Shown here: positions 57,839-64,000 of the stretch, piece by piece
Numbering within the stretch: position 1 is the stretch's first letter
How the letters are laid out: each line of letters starts with the position of its first letter
Source of the DNA: Canna indica
Taxonomy: Eukaryota; Streptophyta; Magnoliopsida; Zingiberales; Cannaceae
Direction: 5' to 3'
Assembly (NCBI GenBank): GCA_034359265.1
Contig: CP136891.1
Span: 57,760,001 to 57,824,000 of the forward strand
Length of the DNA: 64,000 nt
Notes under the pieces: model-generated
Told to the model about the DNA's origin: nothing
Database searches by the model: none
What the model saw: the letters and a program-made list of their open reading frames with translations, nothing else
Position numbers and translations under genes: made by a program

Positions 57839-58480
57839 TGTTATAACCTGGAAAAGGGAAAATGGGACTTTGTTGTAAATATCATTATTAGAGGGGTCTT
57901 TTTGCAAAAGTTTCTAATCAAATTTATTAAGCCCTAATCCCCTCTCATTTCTTCTTCACAATGGATGTGGGAAGGTTGGAGTCTAGGGATCGGAGCGGTG
58001 GTGAGCATCAATGAAGACTCCGATGAAGAATAAGAGGTTTGGAGGACATTTCAAGTAGGAGTCTTACCTTCTCTCCCTTGTTCCATCGATTTCCCCGTGC
58101 ATTCATTCATCAACAACAACAATATGATCGAAGAGGGAGAGGTCAGCGAATCTGTCGTAGAGCGGTGGTGGTTGCGACAGCCATGAGGTTGCTCGTGATG
58201 TCGAACCGCATCGCCTAGGCGACCATCAAGCCGTGGCAGCCGGACCGCTGCCCATGGCAAGGCAGCATGTCGTAGGCGCTTCCACGGTCGTCCCCGGCAT
58301 TCGACTGATGTCCCGACGGCGCCAAAGGCCGCGAGAGGGGCCGACGGGGCCGGTGGGATGGTCGCTGATGTCGTGGTTCGGCTGCCCGACGTGGATTGAT
58401 GTGGAGAGAGGAAGCGGGCGGAGACAAGGGAGTTGGGGGATGGGAGATGGAGAGATATATTTTAATAATATATTAATATA

Positions 58481-58776
58481 TATTAGAAAATCAGTCTTGG
58501 ACCTAACTTCACCCAAAAGTTAGCTCATAGGGGGAGGATTGCCCAATCTATTTAAATGCTATCTAAACCACAACCTCAACTAATGTAGGACTTTAACACA
58601 CCCCCTCACGCCCAAGATCCATATTTGGAGCGTGAAGTTCTGCATGTGGCCCAATATCAATCATAGGTTTGACTATGATACTATGTTAGAAAATTAGTCT
58701 TAGATCTAACTCCACCACAAAAGCTAGCTCATAGGGGAGGATTGCCTACAACCTCAACCAATGTAGGACTTTAACA
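58481..58776 (-). mobile_element. TRIM (terminal-repeat retrotransposon in miniature), 296 bp
   Basis: Direct terminal repeats 58481-58598 and 58684-58776; on the minus strand each starts TGTTAAAGTCCTACATT and ends in CTAACA (CTAATA in the left copy). Next to the right copy is a degenerate tRNA-Met PBS (58671-58683); next to the left copy the minus strand reads GAGGGGGTG, a polypurine tract. Flanked by ATATA on both sides. Absent from the 5' LTR at the same place. No coding capacity. Confidence 0.9.
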
Positions 58777-59057
58777 ATATATATAAATAATAATAATTAG
58801 AAAATAATTATTTGGGTAAGTTAGAGTCGTCGGATCGAGTCAGGGTGAATATCAAAATTGTAGGTTTTCGCGTACTAAACGCGATGGTGGAGTCGGATTT
58901 TTGATCGAAGGTCTATTAGTAGGTCTTTTGTATTTTTCAGTATTAGTTGGCAATTAAAAATGATTAATTTAGTTTTGATAAATAGTTAGATAATGTAAAA
59001 TAGTGGTGCATCGATTAAGTGGTGATTTAGAATATAAACAGTTGCGTTGGATATGAG

Positions 59058-60012
59058 CAGTGGCGGAGCCAAAAATCAGATTGGAGGGGGGCAGACTTTC
59101 AAATGAATAAATACCAAATTACCAACGATATTGTACATGAAAAAACAAACGTTTTTTACAAAAAGATAATTCATCACATCATATATAAAAGTCATTATAG
59201 ACATATCTACTAGATAAAAATTAATTCTCCATATATACTAAATAAAAATTAATTGGAATCAAACAATCAAACAATGAAATCAACTCGAGCAATCAAATAA
59301 AAATTAATCAAGCAATTAAATAAGAATTGCTTCATATCTATTTGCTAAGCTTGAAGTTTAAATAAAATGAAATCAAGCAATGAAATATGGAAATTATGGA
59401 ATCAATTTAAAATTAAACATGAAACAGTGAAATTAAAGCAATCGATCCATATGGAATCAAACTAATTAATTAAATGAAATCAAGCAATATGCAATCCTTA
59501 CCTCCGGACGACGGGGCGATAGGCGATAGCAGATGGGGAGCCGCCGGACGCGGGACGCCGGAGACGAGTCCTGGATGCCGACTAGCGACTGGGCGGACGA
59601 GTTGAGGACGTCGATTGGGTAGACGAGTACAGGACTTTCAGGCTTCAGTGGAGATGCAGCCACGTCGGAGACGCCGAAGGCTTCAGCCAAGGCGAGTGGG
59701 CGGACGCGGACGGCAACTGACAGGGGATCGCCGGGTAGACGAAATGATTGCCTGGACGCCGGAGCACGCGGCCAAGCGGCGAGCGGTCGACACGACAGGA
59801 GATGGGGACTGGGGAGAGATCGACGACAAGGAGATGGGGAGGGTTAGGTATCGGGAAAGAAAAGAGAAAAGTAGATGTAATTTGAGGATAGATGGGTAAT
59901 TTTTAAAATAGAGGGGGGGCAATATCATCAAAAATACATATATATAACATAAAAAATAAAAATTGAATGGGGGGCAGCTGCCCCCCATCCTTCTACAGTA
60001 GCTCCGCCCCTA
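59058..60012. mobile_element. hAT-like element (955 bp), ends CAGTGGCGGAGCCA / TAGGGGCGGAGCTA
   Basis: Inverted ends sharing GGCGGAGC, followed by GGGGGGCAG near each end. Flanks GATATGAG and GGTGTGAG agree at 6 of 8; the unfilled site is in the 5' LTR (GGGCGTGAG near 55044). The interior at 59500-59850 is GC-rich with overlapping short ORFs that show no known domain. Confidence 0.8.
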
Positions 60013-61559
60013 GGTGTGAGTTGACTCCTGTTATAGCCAATGAGTGTTGAATGGGTAAAATGACGATTTTACCCATTGCTCCTAGCTATTTGCTCGATTT
60101 TGCTTTTAAAAGTCGTTGAACTCCTGTTGCATATTATTGTCGGATATGACATATTGATACATTCATATGTTGTACTAGTTGTCGTTTGTTAATATTCACT
60201 TGATCATGACATGATACACATTACGATGTTAGTGTTGTCATAAGTTACTCGTTGTTATGCGTGAGTTATGTTGGTTGCATCATTATCTAATTGTTGATAT
60301 ATATATTCCATGAGTTGATATCATGGTTGATAGCATCCTCTACATGTTAAATGGTTCTAGTTGTGAGATTATTGGTATGTTGCGTATTATGACTTATTAT
60401 CGATCGAAAACCCTTGCACATTATTTATTATTGGCCTAAGATGTATGGGTGATGACACCGGTGATCAACATATTTATCACACAAGGTGTGTGTGTGTGTG
60501 CGCGCGCGGCGTCGAGGTGTGAGACGCCGACGGATTATCCTTTGGATACTCACACATCTTGCTTGAGCGGGCTTGAGGTGCCACTGTCGAGGTGCGGGAG
60601 TGCGGGGGAAACTCACTTGTCCACTACGCTCTTGATTGGTATGAGTTGCATTATGTGATAGGTGAACATGAGCACTTCGTTGACAAGCAATATTTTATTG
60701 AGAAGTTGTATATTGTTGCATTTTGTTTTGCATGTACACCATGATTATTTATCTACCTCTACTATTGACATGTTGATACTCCCACTCAGCTTTCCGCTGG
60801 CGTTGTTATTTTTGCCTCAGATCCCCAAATATGATAGTGTATGGTTGGGTAGCTAGAGTCCGGGAGGAGGAGACGTCATCCGTTGTGTAGTTATCATCTT
60901 AGTGTTGTCTTAGATTTGTTGAACTTTTGTCTTAAAATTCTTGAACTTTTCATCTAAGACTTATTAGTTGCATGTAATTTTCAGTTGTTTTAGTTGAGAT
61001 TTCTAATGTATCTTGTTGTTTGGTTGCGGTTTGTGCTCCTTCTAGACGGTATCTCTTATCTCGAAATGAATCTAGACGGAGCGTAATAATCTATGCCCTA
61101 GGCTTCATCTTCTATATGTTTCGTGCACTTAATAAATTTTTTTTTTAATATAAGCTCTTTCAAATTGCTTTATGTGAAAGATTAGTAAAAAATATGTCTC
61201 ATATATTAATCTTGAGAAATAATAACATTCTATTATAAGGGTCAGTATACAAAATTTAACCAAGATTTATGAAACGTCTGTGAGATCAAAGGATAAAATT
61301 AGGGGTGAGAAAAAAAAATCGGTTTTTCGGTTAACCGAAAAACCGGTCTGAAACCGAACCAATTTTTGCGGTTAACCAAACCAATTTTTTCGGGTTCGGG
61401 TTGTATTTTTGGAATTTTCGGTTTTCGGATTCAGGTTTGGTCCAAAGTTTAAAAAGTCCACCGGTTCAGTTAACCGACCGATAGATATTTTTTAATATAT
61501 ATAATATATAATATTAAATAATACTTGACTTAAAAACCCTAGATCCCAAATTCCCAATC

Positions 61560-61870
61560 TCCCGCACAGTCGCACACCGGACGCCCCACCTTGCACCTGT
61601 ACTCTCGAGTCTCGACTTCTCCCGCACGCCATCGCACGGCCCGCTCCCTCCTTCTCCCGTGCGGCGAGCACGCCGCCGCTGCTAGCCGCCGCATGGCCGC
61701 ACCCTCCTTCTCACGCACACCGCCGCATCCTCCTTCTCCCGCACACCGCCGCACGGCTGCACCCTCCGTCTCCCGCACGCCGCCGCACCTTCACCGTCCC
61801 GACTCCGAGTCTCTCGCACCAGTCGGTGCCGGCGAGTCGAGTCGAACACTGTTCTCTCTCTGCCTCTTCC
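61560..61870. repeat. GC-rich minisatellite inside the outer hAT (CCGCACGGCTGCACCCTC-type units)
   Basis: Variable units of about 20-40 bp with CTCCCGCAC and GCCGCAC; open in several frames without a recognisable protein. Possibly captured host leader sequence that later expanded. Confidence 0.7.
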
Positions 61871-62675
61871 CATCTTCAACAGTTCAACCGGGTATGTATC
61901 GGCAACAACAGCATGATATCATACAATCCTAGATTCCTAGCAAAATATGGAATTAACACTTCATCTTTTCCACATGGTAGCTCACTGATTGCTTTATCAG
62001 GATCATTCAATTAAGTATTATACAACTTTATCTTCATGTTCATGTGCATATGCTTAATTAGTAAGGTAAATAGGTAATGCTTAATTAGTAAGGTAAACAT
62101 GAACTGCTTAATTAGTAAGGTAATGCTTAATTAGTAGCTAAACATGGAAATATTAAATGCTTTCCTACTCGGTGAACAGATCTTATAAGATCCAAATTTT
62201 TTCAGTGTTTCTTTCTTTCTATTCTTTCCTGTAAATATCTAAACCCTTTAACTTCAATTCTAGGATGGAAAATGACGCCATTTCTCCGGTTCATATTTGA
62301 CTTGATTCCATTAATGAAGGCATGAAGCTTGATCTCTCGTAACTTCAACAATGAAATAAATTAGTGGCACTAAGAGGTCTTTTCTTAATTCATCTAATAG
62401 CAATATTGCCTTTGTAGTTAGTAAATGTAAGTGAACAGTAAGACCCTATCCAATTATACTTTTAATCCTTAGTTTCTATACAATTTTCACATTAAGCATT
62501 ATCAACAATATTAATTAATTTAATTTATTGGTTAACCGGTAATTGTTGGTTAACCGAATCGAAAAACCGAAACCGAAATGACGGTTAACCGAAGTTAATG
62601 GACTGATTTATGGTTAATATTTTTGAAAAACCGAAGTTAATGGACCGGTTTTTTTTTTTTGCTAATGGACCGGTT

Positions 62676-63976
62676 TAGGGATGGCACTGGGGCGGGTTTG
62701 GGACGGCGAAGCCAATCCTATCCCAAACCCATTAAGAAAATTCAATCCTAAACCCGTCCCAAACCCGTTAGTATTTTGAAGGGTGATTCCCAAACTCATC
62801 CCACTAATTTAACGGGTACCCACTGGGAACCCGCTTTTCGCCCGTTAACAAATTATATATATATATACATATATACAATTTATATATCACAACATTTAAA
62901 CATAAATCATATAAACAGTAAGCTAATTTAAACAATGAAATCAATTATCTGAGCTAGTATCAATGACTATCGAGAGCTAGTAAAGACTATCAATTATCTG
63001 AAGAAAAAATGACTTCTTTCATGCAAAGAATCAATAGGAGCAGGCGGTACGTAACAATTAGAAAACAAGCAAAAAAAATTAGCTTCTTTCATGCAAAAAT
63101 CAACAGTAAATAATTGCAGGCGGCAGGTAAGAAAAAAGTAAAAAAAAAATAGAAAAAAACTTAAGAATCAAATCAAGGGGTGTCTGGAGTCTGCGTTGCA
63201 GCGTCAGGAGAAGCAGATCGCGACGTCGGGTCCGTCAGGAGAAGCAATCATCAGAGCAGATCACGACATTGGGTTCGTCGGGAGAAGTAGATCGAGGCGG
63301 TCGACTGCTGTTGAGAGGCATCGGGAGAAGCAGTCGTCGGAGCAGATCGCGGCGTCGGGTCCGTTGGGAGAAGTAGATCGAGGCGATCGATTGCTGTTGA
63401 GAGGTGCCGGGAGAAGCAATCGTCGGAGAAGTACATCAATTGGCGGCCGGCTCTGTTGAGAGGCGATCGGCTATTGTTGAGAGGCGATTGGCTGTTGTTG
63501 AGAGGCGTCGAGATTGAGCGGTGGTCACGAGAGAAGCGGTCGTGTGATTGAGGAGCGGCGAGAGGGCGATCTAGTGAAAGGAGGGGCAGCGAGGAGGCGA
63601 GCGGGCGTGAGGGCAGTCGGACAGATGGCTGAGGCAGTGAGACATCGGGTGACTGGGTGAATCGGGTGAATTAAAATAATGTATTATTAATTTATTTATA
63701 TTATATAATGAGTTAGGAATTAGGGTATAAGTAAAAAGACATAATTATCCCTATATAAGTATATATTAGATAATATGAAGGGTATTTAAGTAATTTTACC
63801 CTTAACGGGTTTGGGACGGGTTTTAGACTAAAATCCTGGACCCGTCCCAAACCCTACAGGGTTTTTACCTCAAAATCCTATACCCGTCCCACGACCCAAC
63901 GGGCAAAACCCGCTAATGACCTATCAGGGTCTGGGATGGGTAAATACCCATTTATACAAACCCATTGCCATCCCTA
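62676..63976. mobile_element. hAT-type element nested in the outer one (1,301 bp)
   Basis: Ends TAGGGATGGCACTGGG and, inverted, TAGGGATGGCAATGGG. Perfect 8-bp duplications GACCGGTT at 62668-62675 and 63977-63984. Termini rich in GGGTTTGGGACGGG words. A repeat block is in the middle. Confidence 0.95.
63190..63520. repeat. Minisatellite with GGAGAAGCAGATCG / GTCGGAGCAGATCG units
   Basis: Nested repeats: short GGGAGAAGYAGATCG-like units and a larger duplicated block of roughly 100 bp (starts near 63250 and 63330). It gives an 87-codon frame without known features. Confidence 0.8.
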
Positions 63977-64000
63977 GACCGGTTAACCGGTCCATGCTCA

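Larger units (their letters stand above)
54111..61088 (+). mobile_element. Second gag-only Ty3/gypsy element (about 7 kb), plus strand
   Basis: LTRs at about 54111-56194 and 57839-61088, tRNA-Met PBS, gag, polypurine tract AGGTAGGGAGAA. The internal region is only about 1.64 kb and, like the 5.4-13.7 kb element, runs from gag to the 3' terminus with no pol. LTR sequence differs from that element. No matching 5-bp duplication was found (CGTCA before, ATCTA after), so flank decay or recombination is likely. Confidence 0.85.
57839..61088 (+). repeat. 3' LTR of the second gypsy element (3,250 bp with two insertions)
   Basis: Matches 54111-56194 once the TRIM (58481-58776) and the hAT-like element (59058-60012) are removed. 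The GT microsatellite has a CG-containing counterpart near 60486-60508. Confidence 0.87.
61300..64000. mobile_element. hAT-like element starting TAGGGGTGAGAAAA, running off the window
   Basis: The left end TAGGGGTGAG is preceded by GATAAAAT. The interior shows dense GGTTAACCG/CGGTTTTTCGG words at 61320-61480, 62530-62670 and 63978-63995. The window ends in GGTCCATGCTCA, which would be the start of an inverted end CTCACCCCTA. It contains a complete second hAT. Confidence 0.8.

Noticed and set aside
61539..61932. ORFs with repeated Ser-Arg-Thr-Pro-Pro motifs
   Set aside because: Produced by the GC-rich minisatellite inside a hAT element; open on both strands.
1..64000. tRNA, rRNA or snoRNA genes
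   Set aside because: No cloverleaf or box motifs were convincing. TGGTATCAGAGC matches are retroelement primer sites, and GGTTCGATTC-like words near 43560 belong to a hAT repeat.

Overview
The window is a repeat-dense stretch of nuclear DNA from a flowering plant. The evidence is plant-specific: an intact ATL-type RING-H2 ubiquitin ligase gene, a FAR1/FRS pseudogene, a serine carboxypeptidase-like (SCPL) pseudogene, a DUF1985/Ulp1-type protease pseudogene, Ty3/gypsy and Ty1/copia elements primed by initiator tRNA-Met, an En/Spm (CACTA) transposon, many hAT and PIF/Harbinger MITEs, and a piece of chloroplast ycf2. The GC-rich, Ala-rich ATL gene hints at a monocot, but this is weak evidence.

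Layout. 0.2-2.5 kb: broken FAR1-like gene (+), followed by a 167-bp tandem repeat (2.8-4.2 kb). 4.7-16.1 kb: a minus-strand Ulp1-like gene split by an 8,250-bp gag-only gypsy element with a perfect CATCT target duplication. One of its LTRs carries a later hAT MITE. 18.0-25.2 kb: a 7,157-bp CACTA element with both ends, ATT duplication, subterminal repeats, a 72-nt-arm hairpin, a frameshifted transposase and a second spliced gene. 25.3-29.2 kb: two related Harbinger-like MITEs, the second holding a 1.3-kb GC-rich array. 29.5-30.1 kb: the ATL gene (-), the only gene that looks functional. 30.2-32.5 kb: AT-rich spacer. 32.5-46.1 kb: a Tat-lineage gypsy element interrupted by a 7,689-bp SIRE-like copia element (CTAAG) and a solo-LTR-like insertion (TCCAA), the latter itself carrying a hAT MITE. 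47.2-50.7 kb: an old copia LTR fragment, a Harbinger-like MITE containing chloroplast ycf2 sequence, and a third MITE of the first family. 50.9-52.9 kb: SCPL pseudogene (-), broken by copia-like sequence. 54.1-61.1 kb: a second gag-only gypsy element (+) whose 3' LTR holds a TRIM and a hAT-like element. 61.3-64.0 kb: a hAT-like element running off the window with another hAT nested in it.

Two themes stand out. First, the larger LTR elements keep gag (one also protease) but show no recognisable reverse transcriptase or integrase, so they look like non-autonomous elements that would need helpers. Second, the MITEs are composites: a hAT inside a Harbinger shell, a block shared with a gypsy LTR, an expanded array, and organelle DNA. 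Nested insertions with intact duplications and empty sites allow much of the order of events to be read. All statements come from reading the sequence by eye; no alignment or database search was run, and similarity levels are impressions.
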